DNA of 64,000 nt, taken from assembly GCF_000621205.1 (NCBI RefSeq), contig NZ_KK211228.1, positions 1 through 64,000 on the forward strand. Direction: 5' to 3'. A model generated the notes under the pieces. That model had not been told where the DNA came from and ran no database searches. It saw only the letters and a program-made list of their open reading frames with translations. The stretch comes from Halotalea alkalilenta DSM 17697. Its GTDB lineage: Bacteria > Pseudomonadota > Gammaproteobacteria > Pseudomonadales > Halomonadaceae. Position 1 is the first letter of the stretch, and every line of letters starts with the position of its first letter. The position numbers and the translations under genes were made by a program. Below, in pieces: positions 30,071 through 40,706 of the stretch.

Positions 30071-30687
30071 ACCAGTTCCTCCAGATTCACCCGGAGACGC
30101 CGCAGAAGCGGCTGATCAGCCAGGCGGTGGACGTCATTCGCCAAGGCGGGGTGATCGCCTATCCCACCGATTCGGGCTATGCGCTCGGCTGCTCGCTGGG
30201 CGAGAAGCGTGCGGTGGAGAGCATCAAGCGGCTGCGCGAGCTCGATGACAAGCACAACTTCACCCTGGTCTGCGCCGATTTGTCCGAGATCGGCACCTAC
30301 GCCAAGGTCGACAACACGGTGTTCCGCCTGCTCAAGGCCCACACTCCTGGCCCCTACACCTTCATCCTCAATGCCACCAACGAGGTCCCGCGCCTCTTGC
30401 TTCATCCCAAGCGCCGCTCGATCGGCGTACGCGTGCCGTCGCATCCGATCGCCCGCGCGCTGATCGATGAGTTGGGCATGCCGCTGATGAGCGTGACCCT
30501 GATTCCGCCGGGAGAGGAGCTGGCGATGACCGATCCCGAGGAGATCCGTGAGCGCTTCGGTCACCAGCTCGCCCTGGTGATCGACGGTGGCGCCTGTTCG
30601 CTGGAGCCGACCACGGTGGTCGACCTGCGCGAGCTGCCGCCGGTCGTGCTGCGCCGGGGCAAAGGGGATCCCACGCCGTTCGAATGA
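30067..30687 (+). CDS. yciO: YciO, YrdC/Sua5-family protein
   Basis: 206 residues, same size as the Escherichia coli protein. It carries the YrdC fold that in TsaC makes threonylcarbamoyl-AMP for tRNA t6A; YciO itself is a paralogue with lower activity and unsettled role. Motifs: GGVIAYPTDSGYALGCSLG, then KHNFTLVCADLSEIGTYAKVDN and HTPGPYTFILNA, and KRRSIGVRVPSHPIARALID. The residues KHNF and the Tyr-Lys-Val-Asp-Asn segment mark YciO rather than TsaC. GGAG lies eight bases before the ATG. Confidence 0.9.
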   Translation: MNQFLQIHPETPQKRLISQAVDVIRQGGVIAYPTDSGYALGCSLGEKRAVESIKRLRELDDKHNFTLVCADLSEIGTYAKVDNTVFRLLKAHTPGPYTFILNATNEVPRLLLHPKRRSIGVRVPSHPIARALIDELGMPLMSVTLIPPGEELAMTDPEEIRERFGHQLALVIDGGACSLEPTTVVDLRELPPVVLRRGKGDPTPFE

Positions 30688-30699
30688 GGCTGAGGCGCG

Positions 30700-31605
30700 C
30701 TAGGCGGCCAGCGCCCGGGCCAGTGCCAGGGCATCGCGGCCGCCGGCGGGGTCGAGGACGCCTGCGTGGCGCTGCAGGCGCTCGGCCAAGCGGTTGGCGC
30801 GTTCGGCATGCTCGGTGGCGGTATCCGCCAGCCGCCGCAGCGCGCTGATCGCGAAGGCGAGATCGTCTTGCGGTGCCTGGGCATCGGCGGCGCGGTCGAG
30901 GGCGTCGATCGCCGCTTCGAACAGCGCCGGGGCGTGCTCGGGCAGTGCGCCGGCATCCCTCGGCGGATGGGCGAGCGCCGCGGCGCGGCTGGCCTTGCTG
31001 GCATTGGATGGACGCAGCGCCACCCGCTCGGCGAGCCGCCCGGCCAGGCGCCAGAGGGCGTCGGGCGTTCCTCGTTTGAGCTCGAGTTCCAACTCGTCGA
31101 TCGACCTTCGCTGTTCGCCGACCTCGATCGTGCCATGATCCAGCGCCAGTTCGATCAGCGCGCCGTGGTGCTCGATATCGAAGGCGATGCGCTCGAAGTC
31201 GGTGATGAATACCGGGCGCAGCCGCTCGAGCAGCGCGCGATCGGCCAGCGCGGCGAGGCTGGGAACCTGGCCTGCGAGCGCTTCGAGCACGTCTAGATCC
31301 AGGCGCATCTCGCCGAGCCGCCACTGCCATTCGCCGCGCCGGCTCAGGCCTCCTTCGCCTTGGCCTGCGCTCTTCAGGGTCTGGATCACCGCGTCGCCTT
31401 CGCCTTGTCGCAGTCGCAGGGCGACCCGCGCTCGCTCCAGGTCACGCTCGGCGGTGTCGTAGTAGCGGTTGCCGAGCCTCATCGGCCGCGGCACGAGCGC
31501 GGCGAGCAGCGGATCCAACAGCAGCGCCTCGCGTCCGCCGGGGGCGAAAACGAGCTTGAGCTCGATCTCCTCATCGGCGCCGCGGGTGTCGTCCTTGCCT
31601 GCCAT
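30700..31605 (-). CDS. CYTH-domain inorganic triphosphatase
   Basis: 301 residues. The N-terminal half is a CYTH domain with the metal-binding EIELKLVF (ExExK) motif at residues 13-19, YYDTAERDLERARVALRLR, and ELELELKRG, which form the triphosphate tunnel. It lacks most of a C-terminal CHAD domain; the last 90 residues are helical and could be a reduced CHAD. It resembles YgiF, the Escherichia coli triphosphatase, but is shorter. It converges with yciO and is divergent from the phosphate pair that follows. Confidence 0.85.
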   Translation of the reverse strand: MAGKDDTRGADEEIELKLVFAPGGREALLLDPLLAALVPRPMRLGNRYYDTAERDLERARVALRLRQGEGDAVIQTLKSAGQGEGGLSRRGEWQWRLGEMRLDLDVLEALAGQVPSLAALADRALLERLRPVFITDFERIAFDIEHHGALIELALDHGTIEVGEQRRSIDELELELKRGTPDALWRLAGRLAERVALRPSNASKASRAAALAHPPRDAGALPEHAPALFEAAIDALDRAADAQAPQDDLAFAISALRRLADTATEHAERANRLAERLQRHAGVLDPAGGRDALALARALAA

Positions 31606-31691
31606 GTTCGGGCTCCTGGGTGATTTTCGGTGACGTGGAAGGGGCCGAGTTTATATACTGGCGCCGCCATTCCCAATCGATAGTGCCGCCA

Positions 31692-32372
31692 ATGGTCACG
31701 TCCAACCCTTTCTCTTCTCTGTTCGGCCGCTCGCCCTTCACCGCGCTGCTCGAACACATCAAGCAGACCTCCGCCTGCGCTGACCTGTTGCTGCCGTTCT
31801 ATGCCGCGACCCTCGCTGGCGACTGGAGCGCCGCCGCCAAGCTGCGCGAGCGGATCAGCGAGCTCGAGAACGCAGCCGACGAGCTCAAGACCCAGGTGCG
31901 CCTCAACCTGCCGAATACCCTGTTCCTGCCGGTATCGCGCTCCGATCTGCTCGAGCTGGTCAGCGTCCAGGACAAGGTCGCCAACAAGGTGCGCGATATC
32001 GCCGGGATCATGTTCGGACGCCAGATGGTCACGCCCGAACCGATGGTCGTCGGCATGCAGGAGTATCTCGAGACCGCGGTGGCTACCGTTCACCAGGCGC
32101 GCAAGGCGCTCTCCGAGCTCGATTCGCTGCTCGAGTCCGGCTTCGGGCGCAACGTTTCCAGCGTGCTCGACGGCCACCTTCGCGAACTGCACGATTACGA
32201 GCATCGGGCCGACCAGCAGCAGATCGCGCTGCGACGCCAGCTGTTCGGGCTCGAAGCCGAGCTGCCGCCGGTCGATGTGATGTTCTTCTACCAGATCATC
32301 GAAAGCATCGGAAAGCTCTCCGACTGCGCCGAGCGTGTCGGTGGTCGATTGCAGATCCTGATGGCGCGCTAA
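31692..32372 (+). CDS. DUF47/PhoU-like phosphate transport regulator (TIGR00153)
   Basis: 226 residues. All-helical PhoU-like protein found almost always beside Pit transporters, where it is thought to tune phosphate uptake. The motif pattern is FGRSPFTALLEHIKQTSACADLLLPFYAA, then DRDKVANKV-like VQDKVANKVRDIAGI and ESIGKLSDCAERVGGR at the end. The ATG at 31692 gives the family start; the longer frame to 31620 has no support. It is 86 bases upstream of pit. Confidence 0.9.
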   Translation: MVTSNPFSSLFGRSPFTALLEHIKQTSACADLLLPFYAATLAGDWSAAAKLRERISELENAADELKTQVRLNLPNTLFLPVSRSDLLELVSVQDKVANKVRDIAGIMFGRQMVTPEPMVVGMQEYLETAVATVHQARKALSELDSLLESGFGRNVSSVLDGHLRELHDYEHRADQQQIALRRQLFGLEAELPPVDVMFFYQIIESIGKLSDCAERVGGRLQILMAR

Positions 32373-32458
32373 GCATCCCTTCTCGCCGCTTCCAGCCACT
32401 TCGCCACGAAGCGCTCCGTTCCACGCGTGCCTCGGTACGCCCGTAGACCTTCTTGCTC

Positions 32459-33721
32459 ATGACCATGATTGCCGAATACGGCTCGATCCTCGTGATCCTC
32501 GCCTGTGTACTGGGGCTGTTCGTCGCCTGGGGCGTTGGCGCCAACGATGTCGCCAACGCGATGGGTACCTCGGTGGGTTCCAAGTCGATCACCCTGCGCC
32601 AGGCGATCGTGATCGCCGTGATCTTCGAATTCCTCGGCGCCTGGCTTGCCGGTGGACAGGTCACCGAGACCATCCGCAGTGGCATCGTCGATCCGGCGCT
32701 GCTCAATGGCGACACCGACCTCTACGTGATCGGCATGCTCGGCGCGCTGCTCTCCACCGGGATCTGGCTGGTGATCGCCTCGACCCGCGGCTGGCCGGTC
32801 TCCACCACCCATACGCTGGTCGGCGCGATCATGGGCTTCGGCGTGGTCGGCGTCGGGATCCATTCGGTCAATTGGGGCCTGCTCAGCGGTATCTTCCTGA
32901 GCTGGATCGGCGCTCCGGCGATCGCCGGGGTGAGCGCCTTCTTGTTGTTCAGGTCGGTGCAGTTCCTGATCCTCGAGCGCGACCGCCCGCTCGAGTCGGC
33001 GCAGCGCTACGTGCCGATCTACATGTTCCTGGTCGGGTTCATGATCGCGATGGTGGTGGTGTTCAAGGCGCTGAAGAGCGTGCTTGCGCTGGACGCGCTT
33101 TCCGGACTCGTGGTTTCGCTGGTGCTCGGCGTGCTGGTGGCGCTGATCGGCAAGCTGGTGCTGTATCGCATGGTGTTCCGCAAGAGCTCCGAGGACCGCT
33201 TCGATTTCTCGAGCGTCGAGCGGATCTTCGGCGTGCTGATGATGTTCACCGCCTGCGCGATGGCCTTCGCCCACGGCTCCAACGACGTCTCCAACGCGGT
33301 GGGACCGATGGTCGCGATCATCGATATGGTCGCCACCGGCGGCGATATCGCCGCCACCTCCGAGGTGCCCGACTGGGTGCTGGTGCTCGGCGGGGTAGGG
33401 ATCGTGCTCGGCCTCGTCACCTACGGCCACAAGGTGATCGCCACGGTCGGCTCGGGGATCACCGAGCTCACCCCCAGCCGCGGCTTCGCCGCGACCCTGG
33501 CCACCGCCGGCACCGTGGTGCTCGGCTCGGTCAGCGGGCTGCCGCTCTCGACCACCCAGACGCTGATCGGCGCGATCCTCGGCGTCGGGCTCGCCCGCGG
33601 CATGGCCGCGCTCAATCTCGGCGTGCTCGGGTCGATCGCGATCTCATGGTTGATCACCCTGCCGGCGGGCGCGGCGATGTCCATCGTGTTCTTCTTCACC
33701 TTCAAGGGCATTTTCACCTGA
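32459..33721 (+). CDS. pitA: PiT-family low-affinity inorganic phosphate transporter
   Basis: 420 residues with about ten to eleven membrane helices. The two duplicated signature segments are present: GANDVANAMGTSVGSKSITLRQA and AHGSNDVSNAVGPM. It moves metal-phosphate with protons or sodium across the inner membrane. It is co-transcribed with the DUF47 gene. Start ATG at 32459 is near a second ATG at 32465; a TTG at 32453 is less likely. Pit and DUF47 together are a common two-gene phosphate module. Confidence 0.93.
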   Translation: MTMIAEYGSILVILACVLGLFVAWGVGANDVANAMGTSVGSKSITLRQAIVIAVIFEFLGAWLAGGQVTETIRSGIVDPALLNGDTDLYVIGMLGALLSTGIWLVIASTRGWPVSTTHTLVGAIMGFGVVGVGIHSVNWGLLSGIFLSWIGAPAIAGVSAFLLFRSVQFLILERDRPLESAQRYVPIYMFLVGFMIAMVVVFKALKSVLALDALSGLVVSLVLGVLVALIGKLVLYRMVFRKSSEDRFDFSSVERIFGVLMMFTACAMAFAHGSNDVSNAVGPMVAIIDMVATGGDIAATSEVPDWVLVLGGVGIVLGLVTYGHKVIATVGSGITELTPSRGFAATLATAGTVVLGSVSGLPLSTTQTLIGAILGVGLARGMAALNLGVLGSIAISWLITLPAGAAMSIVFFFTFKGIFT

Positions 33722-33730
33722 GCGCCGTCG

Positions 33731-33751
33731 CGGCGCGCTGCTTGCGCGCCG
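33731..33751 (+). terminator. GC hairpin after pit
   Basis: CGGCGCGC (33731-33738) and GCGCGCCG (33744-33751) form a perfect 8-bp stem with loop TGCTT, ten bases after the pit stop. No T-run; termination or mRNA protection are both possible. Confidence 0.4.
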
Positions 33752-33800
33752 CGTGGCTGTTACTCGATGATCGTGCATTGGCTCGGTCCTCCCAATCGCC

Positions 33801-35126
33801 ATGGAGTTCGCAGTGGACGACACCTTCAAGTTCGCCGAGTGGTTTCGCGGTAGCGCGCCGTACATCGACGCCCATCGCGGTCGTACCTTCGTGGTCCTGG
33901 TCGAAGGCGAGGCGCTGCGAGAGGATCACCGCGAGCCGTTGATCCAGGATCTCGCCCTGCTGCATACCCTCGGCGTGCGCGTGGTGATGGTGTTCGGCGT
34001 GCGTGCCCAGGCCCATGCGGCGCTGGCCGAGGCGGGTATCGACCCGCGCCGGCTCCAGGGCCGAGAGGTGCTCGACGACGATGCGATGACGGTGATCGAG
34101 GCCGAGGCCAACCGGCTGCGGCTGGCGCTGGAGGCGCGCTTCTCGGTGGGATTGCCGAACAGCCCGATGCATGGGCTCGAGATCACCGCGGTGAGCGGCA
34201 ACCTGGTGATGGCGAAGCCGCTGGGGGTACGCGAGGGGGTCGATTTCTCACGCAGTGGCGAGGTGCGCCGGGTGCGCGCCGACGCCATCCGCAGGCTGCT
34301 CGACCAGCGCGCGCTGGTGATCGTGCCGCCGCTCGGTCATTCCAGCACCGGCGAGGTGTTCGATCTCGATGCCGCCGACGTCGCCCGCTGCGTGGCGGTG
34401 GAACTCCGGGCCGACAAGCTGATCCTGCTCGGCCAGGCCCATGGGTTGAGCGATGCCCAAGGTGAACTCAAGCGCCAGCTGACCCCGCAGGAGGCCGAGG
34501 CGGTGAGCTTCGACCGCCTCGCCCAGCCGGAGCTCGCCCGCCAGCTCGACGCTGCCTGCGCCGCCGCGCGCCAAGGGGTTGCCCGCACTCACCTGCTCTC
34601 CTGGCATGATCGCGATGCGCTGCTCGGTGAGCTGTTCACCCGTGATGGGGTGGGCACCATGATTACGCATGAGCGCTACGAACAGCTGCGCCCGGCGCGT
34701 CTCGAGGACATCGGCGGAATGCTGGAATTGATGCTTCCGCTGGAGGAGAAGGGCGTGCTGATCCCGCGCTCGCGCGAGCGGCTCGAACAGCAGATCGACG
34801 ACTACCGGGTGATCGTCCGCGACGGCATGGTGATCGGCTGCATCGCGCTGCATCGCTTCGACGAGGCGCGGATGGGCGAGCTCGCCTGCGCGGTGGTGCA
34901 CCAGGACTATCGCGGTGGCGAGCGAGGCGACCTGCTGCTGCGCGCGGTCGAGGAGGAGGCGCGCCGGCGCGGCTACCAGGCGCTGTTCGCGCTCACTACC
35001 CATACCAGCCACTGGTTCCTCGAGCGCGGTTTTCGCCTCGGCGCGCCGGAGGAGCTGCCCGAGACGCGACGTGTGGTCTATAACGTGGCGCGAAACTCCA
35101 AGGTGCTGATCAAAGCCCTGGATTGA
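33801..35126 (+). CDS. argA: N-acetylglutamate synthase ArgA
   Basis: 441 residues. First step of arginine synthesis: acetyl transfer from acetyl-CoA to glutamate. It has the two-domain form: an N-terminal amino-acid-kinase fold that senses arginine (residues 1-280) and a C-terminal GNAT domain (LRPARLEDIGGMLELM to WFLERGFRLG) with the acetyl-CoA loop region YRGGERGDLLL. The fold has no kinase activity in this class. The whole protein aligns in length with Pseudomonas ArgA. It is not beside other arg genes. Confidence 0.94.
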   Translation: MEFAVDDTFKFAEWFRGSAPYIDAHRGRTFVVLVEGEALREDHREPLIQDLALLHTLGVRVVMVFGVRAQAHAALAEAGIDPRRLQGREVLDDDAMTVIEAEANRLRLALEARFSVGLPNSPMHGLEITAVSGNLVMAKPLGVREGVDFSRSGEVRRVRADAIRRLLDQRALVIVPPLGHSSTGEVFDLDAADVARCVAVELRADKLILLGQAHGLSDAQGELKRQLTPQEAEAVSFDRLAQPELARQLDAACAAARQGVARTHLLSWHDRDALLGELFTRDGVGTMITHERYEQLRPARLEDIGGMLELMLPLEEKGVLIPRSRERLEQQIDDYRVIVRDGMVIGCIALHRFDEARMGELACAVVHQDYRGGERGDLLLRAVEEEARRRGYQALFALTTHTSHWFLERGFRLGAPEELPETRRVVYNVARNSKVLIKALD

Positions 35127-35154
35127 ACCCCTCGGGGCCACAGGGAGGTCGATG

Positions 35155-36690
35155 ATGAAAGTCGCCCAGAGTGCCGATTCAGCCAAGCAGTCTTCGACTC
35201 CGCCGCGCCATCGCGGCCGTTCGCTGTTGCGCCTGGTGCTGCTCGGCTTCGCGGTGGCGATGCTGCCGGTGATGGTGCTGATCTATCAGGCGGGGCAGGC
35301 GATCTCGGAGCTCTCGGCGCTGGCCGACTCGAGCGCCCGCCAGGCGGTGGACGATACTCGTCGGGCGAGGGCGTTGATCAACCTGACCTCGGAAATGGAG
35401 CGCGCCGCGCGCCAGTACGAAGTACTCGAGGAGTCCCAGCTGCTCGACGTCTATCGCGACCGTATGGCGCGCTTCGAACAGCTGTTCGATCTTCAAGTGG
35501 AGCGGCTCGGAAGCCTCGGCCTCGAGAGCCCGCTGCGCGGCATGCTCGCTGAACTGCGGGATTTTCCCGAACTCGAGCGCGATCAGCAGCAGGCGCTGCT
35601 CGCTCGCTTCCCGGCCTTCGCCGCCGGTGTCGATGAGCTCGGCATCGTCACCAACAACCTCGTCGATACCCGCCTCGAGGCGATGCGTGAGCGCGCGGGC
35701 AGGATCTATTCCGACCTGTGGCTCAAGCTCGCGGTCACCCTGGCGCTGACCTTGGCGGCGATTTTGTTCTTCACCTGGAGGATCATCCGCCCGATCCGCC
35801 AGCTCGAGCGGCGGATCCTTTCGCTCGGCAGTCAGCGGCGTGAAAGCGTCGAGGAGATTAAAGGGCCCGCTGAACTGGTCGTCCTCGGTCGCCGGCTCGA
35901 CTGGCTCGGCGAGCGGCTCGACGAGCTCGAAGCGCAAAAGCGCACCTTCCTGCGCCATATGTCCCACGAGTTGAAGACGCCGCTGGCGGCGATCCGTGAA
36001 GGGACGGGACTGCTCGCGGACGGCATAGTCGGCTCGCTGGGCAAGCGCCAGCGCGAGATCGTGCTGCTGATCGATGACAGCAGCGCCGAACTGCAGACGC
36101 TGATCGAGCAGCTGCTCGATTACAATCTGGTACAGCACAATCGTACACTTACGGTGACACGTTTTGACGTAGTAACATTGATTCACGAGGTCATCGGCAA
36201 GCACCGCCTCGCGTTTGAAAGCAAAGGCCTGAGCCTCGATGTCCCCCGCAAGCCGGTATATTGGCAAGCGGACAGGGTCCGCACCGGTCGGATCATCGAC
36301 AACCTGATCTCCAACGTGATCGCCTATGGGGCCGACAATGGGTCTCTCTGGGTTCGCGCCTGGAACGACGAGCGCATGCTCTACGTCGAGGTCGCCAACA
36401 GCGGCGAGCGGATCAGCGAACAGGACCGCGACCACCTGTTCGAGCCCTTCTACCAGGGGCGGATAAGGCGCAAGGGACCGCTCAAGGGGTCGGGGATCGG
36501 CCTCTCGGTCGCGGCGGAAAGCGCCGCCATCCAGCACGGCAGCCTGGTGCTGGTCGACGACGCCGAGGAGGATGTCTGCTTTCGCCTGACCCTGCCGATG
36601 GCCGATGCGGGCCAGCATACCCAGCCGATCGAACCCGCCGCGCGCGCCGCCGATGAAGGCATCGCCCAGACCACCAACAGTTCGGGATGA
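35155..36690 (+). CDS. glrK: Sensor histidine kinase GlrK/QseE-type
   Basis: 511 residues. N-terminal helix at about 22-44, a helical periplasmic domain, second helix at about 184-204, HAMP, HisKA with His271 in FLRHMSHELKTPLAAIREG, and HATPase with NLISNVIAYG and GSGIGLSVAAESA. In enterobacteria GlrK phosphorylates GlrR, a sigma-54 activator of glmY. The frame starts MM; GGGAGG at 35143-35148 favours the second ATG at 35155. It overlaps qseG by four bases. The expected glrR is not next; a terminator and xseA follow instead. Confidence 0.88.
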   Translation: MKVAQSADSAKQSSTPPRHRGRSLLRLVLLGFAVAMLPVMVLIYQAGQAISELSALADSSARQAVDDTRRARALINLTSEMERAARQYEVLEESQLLDVYRDRMARFEQLFDLQVERLGSLGLESPLRGMLAELRDFPELERDQQQALLARFPAFAAGVDELGIVTNNLVDTRLEAMRERAGRIYSDLWLKLAVTLALTLAAILFFTWRIIRPIRQLERRILSLGSQRRESVEEIKGPAELVVLGRRLDWLGERLDELEAQKRTFLRHMSHELKTPLAAIREGTGLLADGIVGSLGKRQREIVLLIDDSSAELQTLIEQLLDYNLVQHNRTLTVTRFDVVTLIHEVIGKHRLAFESKGLSLDVPRKPVYWQADRVRTGRIIDNLISNVIAYGADNGSLWVRAWNDERMLYVEVANSGERISEQDRDHLFEPFYQGRIRRKGPLKGSGIGLSVAAESAAIQHGSLVLVDDAEEDVCFRLTLPMADAGQHTQPIEPAARAADEGIAQTTNSSG

Positions 36691-37295
36691 ATTCTCCCAT
36701 GTCCTTCCGCCGTATCCTCCGCGCACCGTTGATCGTGGCTGGCCTGCTTGGGGGCGGATTGCTGCTCGGCGGGTGTCAGACGCTCTCGGGGCCGTCCAAT
36801 CTCTCCCACTGCGCGCTGTCGAGCGTGCCGACACTGGTCGAGGACCAGTGCCTGGTGCACCACTGGATAGCCTTCGCCGACCAGTCGCAGGAAGCCAGCG
36901 AAGCCTGGCGCTCGACGATCGCCCAGCGGCTGGCGAGCTCCACCAGCCGTGACCGCCTGGTGCGCGCAGTCGCCTTCACCTGGTCGAGCGATCCCTCGCG
37001 GCTCACCGAGGCGCGCAGGCTCTATGCCGAAGCGCTGGAGCAGGCGCCGCAGTCGCTGCGCCCGCTGCTGCAGCTGTGGCAGGACGACCTGGGCGAGCGC
37101 CTGGCGGCGGCCAATGCATCCGACAGCGGTCGCGCGCCGGCACCGGCCTCGCCCGCCGCCAGTGCCACTGGCCCGGGAGTGGACCAGGCCGCGGCGCGCA
37201 TCGCAGCGCTCGAGCAGGAGAACGCCGAGCTCAGGCGCAAGCTCGATGCCCTGGCCAACATCGAGGCGATGATGAATCGCCGCTACGGCGAGTAG
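36687..37295 (+). CDS. qseG: QseG-like outer-membrane lipoprotein
   Basis: 202 residues. Signal peptide with lipobox LLLGGC (Cys about residue 30), so it is a lipoprotein. The middle is helical; the C-terminus is a coiled coil (AALEQENAELRRKLDALANIEAMMNRRYGE) after a Pro/Ala-rich linker. Its place directly behind glrK and the conserved end (LANIE-x-MMNRR) match QseG/YfhG, which in enterobacteria binds the periplasmic part of the sensor. ATGA overlap with glrK. Alternative start at 36699. Confidence 0.85.
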   Translation: MNSPMSFRRILRAPLIVAGLLGGGLLLGGCQTLSGPSNLSHCALSSVPTLVEDQCLVHHWIAFADQSQEASEAWRSTIAQRLASSTSRDRLVRAVAFTWSSDPSRLTEARRLYAEALEQAPQSLRPLLQLWQDDLGERLAAANASDSGRAPAPASPAASATGPGVDQAAARIAALEQENAELRRKLDALANIEAMMNRRYGE

Positions 37296-37328
37296 ACCGG
37301 CGCCCGTTCGAGCGATCGAAGCTACGTT

Positions 37329-37360
37329 AGCCCCCCGCCCGGGAGACCGGGCGGGGGGCT
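37329..37360. terminator. Strong bidirectional terminator between qseG and xseA
   Basis: A perfect 14-bp stem: AGCCCCCCGCCCGG (37329-37342), loop GAGA, and its complement at 37347-37360, followed by TTGGTCTT on the plus strand. It lies between converging genes and ends the glrK-qseG transcript, which confirms that no third gene follows in that operon. Confidence 0.85.
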
Positions 37361-37373
37361 TTGGTCTTGTGGT

Positions 37374-38756
37374 TCACTCCTTCAGTCGCCGCTTGACCTC
37401 GAGCGCGAGCCTGCCTTCGCTGAGCCGCGCGGTCAGCCGCTGACCCGGACCGACTTCATCTGCCCGGCGTATCACGCGGTGCTGGTCGTCTTCGAGTACC
37501 GCATAGCCGCGCCTCAGGGTGGCCAGGGGGCTTGCGACGTCGAGGCGCTGGATCAGCGTATCGAAGCGCTGCTGTACTCGTTCGAGCGTCTTGCTTCCGG
37601 CACGCTCGAGCCGGGTCTCGAGCATTCCGAGCCGCTGGCGCTGCTCGGTCAGCCTGCGGCTCGGCGGCTGGCGGCCCAGGCGTGCTGCGAGCCGTTCGAG
37701 CCTGCTCCTTTCCTCGGCCAGCCGGCGGCTCTGGGCGCGCTGCATGCGCCCCTCGAGCGCTTCCAGTCGGCCGCGCTGTTCGCGCAGCCGCTCGCCGGGA
37801 TGGCGCAGCCGTGCGCTGAGGTAGTCGACCCTCTGGTGCAGAGTGTCCAGCCGCGCGCGGTTGGCGCGCAGCAGCTGGTTGGCCAGCTGCACCAGGCGGC
37901 GGCGGATGTCGCGCTGATCTGGGACGAGGCGCTCGGCGGCGGCCGACGGCGTCGGTGCGCGCAGGTCGGCGGCGAAGTCGGCGAGCGTGGTGTCGACCTC
38001 GTGGCCCACCGCCGAGACCACCGGCAGGCGGGATGCGAAGATCGCCCGCGCCACCCGCTCGTCGTTGAAACACCACAGATCCTCCAGGCTGCCGCCGCCG
38101 CGGGTGAGCAGGATGGCGTCGAAGCGCTGGTCGCGGTTGGCAAGGCCGAGGGCCGCGACGATCTGCCCGGCGGCCTGCTCGCCCTGGACCTGCACCGGCA
38201 GCAGGTGGACCTTCACCCACGGCCAGCGCGCGCGCAGCACGCTCAAGACGTCCCGGATCGCCGCACCGGTGGGAGAACTGATCACCGCCAGGTGCTTGGG
38301 CGGGTAGGGCAGTGCCCGGGTGTTGGCGAACACCCCTTCCTCCGCGAGCCTGGTCTTGAGTTTCTCCAGCGCGGCGAGCCAGGCGCCTTTGCCCGCATCG
38401 CGCACCGACTCGACGATCAGCTGGTAGTCGCCGCGCGGCTCGAACAGCGAGACCTGGGCGCGCACCTGGACCTGCTGGCCTTCGCGCAGCGGGCTCGAGA
38501 CGAACCGCGCGCGCTGGCGGAACAGCGCGCAGCGCACCTGGGCTTGCTCGTCTTTCAAGGTGAAGTAGGCGTGCCCGGAGCTTGGCTGCGAGAGCGAGGA
38601 GATCTCGCCCTCGATCCAGCAGCTGCCGAAGCCGCGCTCGAGCATCAGCCGCGCGCGCTGGTTGAGCTCGCTGACGCTGATCGCCTCGATGCCGTCATCG
38701 GCCTTGTCGTCCGGGGCTTGGGGATCGCGGAAGCGGTCGAGAAACGAGGAAGGCAT
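37374..38756 (-). CDS. xseA: Exodeoxyribonuclease VII large subunit
   Basis: 460 residues. Catalytic subunit of the ExoVII single-strand nuclease. N-terminal OB-fold (EAISVSELNQRARLMLERGFGSCWIEGEISSLSQPSSGHAYFTLKDEQAQVRCALF), catalytic core with AVISSPTGAAIRDVL, LTRGGGSLEDLWCFNDE and SAVGHEVDTTLADFAADLRAPTPSAAAE, then a long coiled-coil with repeated R/L/E heptads and a C-terminal segment GYAVLEDDQHRVI. The xseB small subunit is elsewhere. Divergent from guaB. Confidence 0.94.
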   Translation of the reverse strand: MPSSFLDRFRDPQAPDDKADDGIEAISVSELNQRARLMLERGFGSCWIEGEISSLSQPSSGHAYFTLKDEQAQVRCALFRQRARFVSSPLREGQQVQVRAQVSLFEPRGDYQLIVESVRDAGKGAWLAALEKLKTRLAEEGVFANTRALPYPPKHLAVISSPTGAAIRDVLSVLRARWPWVKVHLLPVQVQGEQAAGQIVAALGLANRDQRFDAILLTRGGGSLEDLWCFNDERVARAIFASRLPVVSAVGHEVDTTLADFAADLRAPTPSAAAERLVPDQRDIRRRLVQLANQLLRANRARLDTLHQRVDYLSARLRHPGERLREQRGRLEALEGRMQRAQSRRLAEERSRLERLAARLGRQPPSRRLTEQRQRLGMLETRLERAGSKTLERVQQRFDTLIQRLDVASPLATLRRGYAVLEDDQHRVIRRADEVGPGQRLTARLSEGRLALEVKRRLKE

Positions 38757-38787
38757 GGACGTACCGGGTCGAAAGTGGATGGGATGA

Positions 38788-38816
38788 TTGTAGCGGTAAG
38801 CCTGCTTGGATATAAT
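38788..38816 (+). promoter_or_regulatory. guaB promoter
   Basis: TTGTAG at 38788-38793, a 17-bp spacer, and a perfect TATAAT at 38811-38816. Transcription should begin near 38823, leaving a leader of about 320 nt before guaB. The sequence between -10 and start (TCGCG) is GC-rich, as in stringently controlled promoters. Confidence 0.75.
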
Positions 38817-38983
38817 TCGCGATTAACTTTTACACCGAAGACGCCTATGCATCCCTCGGCCTTCCTCCACCGCTTTCCACTGCCCGGCACGGCTCGGGGC
38901 GGGTGGCTGCGGGGAGGGAGGGGAGCAAGGGGAGAAGCCGGCCGGCAAGCGTCACCGCCCCGGCGGCAGTATCGAGGCTTCAT

Positions 38984-39033
38984 TGAGCCGGTCACTTTCG
39001 CGGACGCATTCGTCCTGGGAGTCGACCGGCTCA
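38984..39033 (+). promoter_or_regulatory. Nested hairpin in the guaB leader
   Basis: TGAGCCGGTC (38984-38993) and GACCGGCTCA (39024-39033) form a perfect 10-bp outer stem. Inside it GGACG-CATT-CGTCC forms a second hairpin at about 39002-39015. It sits about 115 bases before the guaB ATG within the long leader. A role in guaB control is inferred only from place and structure. Confidence 0.4.
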
Positions 39034-39107
39034 CTGGTTTCGGCCCCCGCAAGCATTCACGACGACGCTGTACGCCAAGATGGCGCACGCAGCGATCGAA
39101 GCCCTAG

Positions 39108-40613
<1,506 letters not shown>

Positions 40614-40632
40614 GCCAAGGCCCTCGAGAACG

Positions 40633-40664
40633 AGCGCCCGAGCGGGCGCTTTTCTCTTTATAAT
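40633..40664 (+). terminator. guaB terminator or attenuator and guaA -10
   Basis: AGCGCCCG (40633-40640) and CGGGCGCT (40643-40650) form a tight stem followed by TTTTCTCTTT, an intrinsic-terminator layout. A TATAAT at 40659-40664 lies just after it, without a good -35. It may give partial termination with a second start for guaA. The same string TATAATTCGCG occurs at the guaB promoter. Confidence 0.6.
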
Positions 40665-40706
40665 TCGCGCCAATTCCCTGAACACGCCGACGCACCGGAC
40701 CCCGAC

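Noticed and set aside
38848-39107. 86-codon frame in the guaB leader (ATG at 38848)
   Set aside because: No ribosome site and no protein-like pattern; the region is better explained as a structured untranslated leader.
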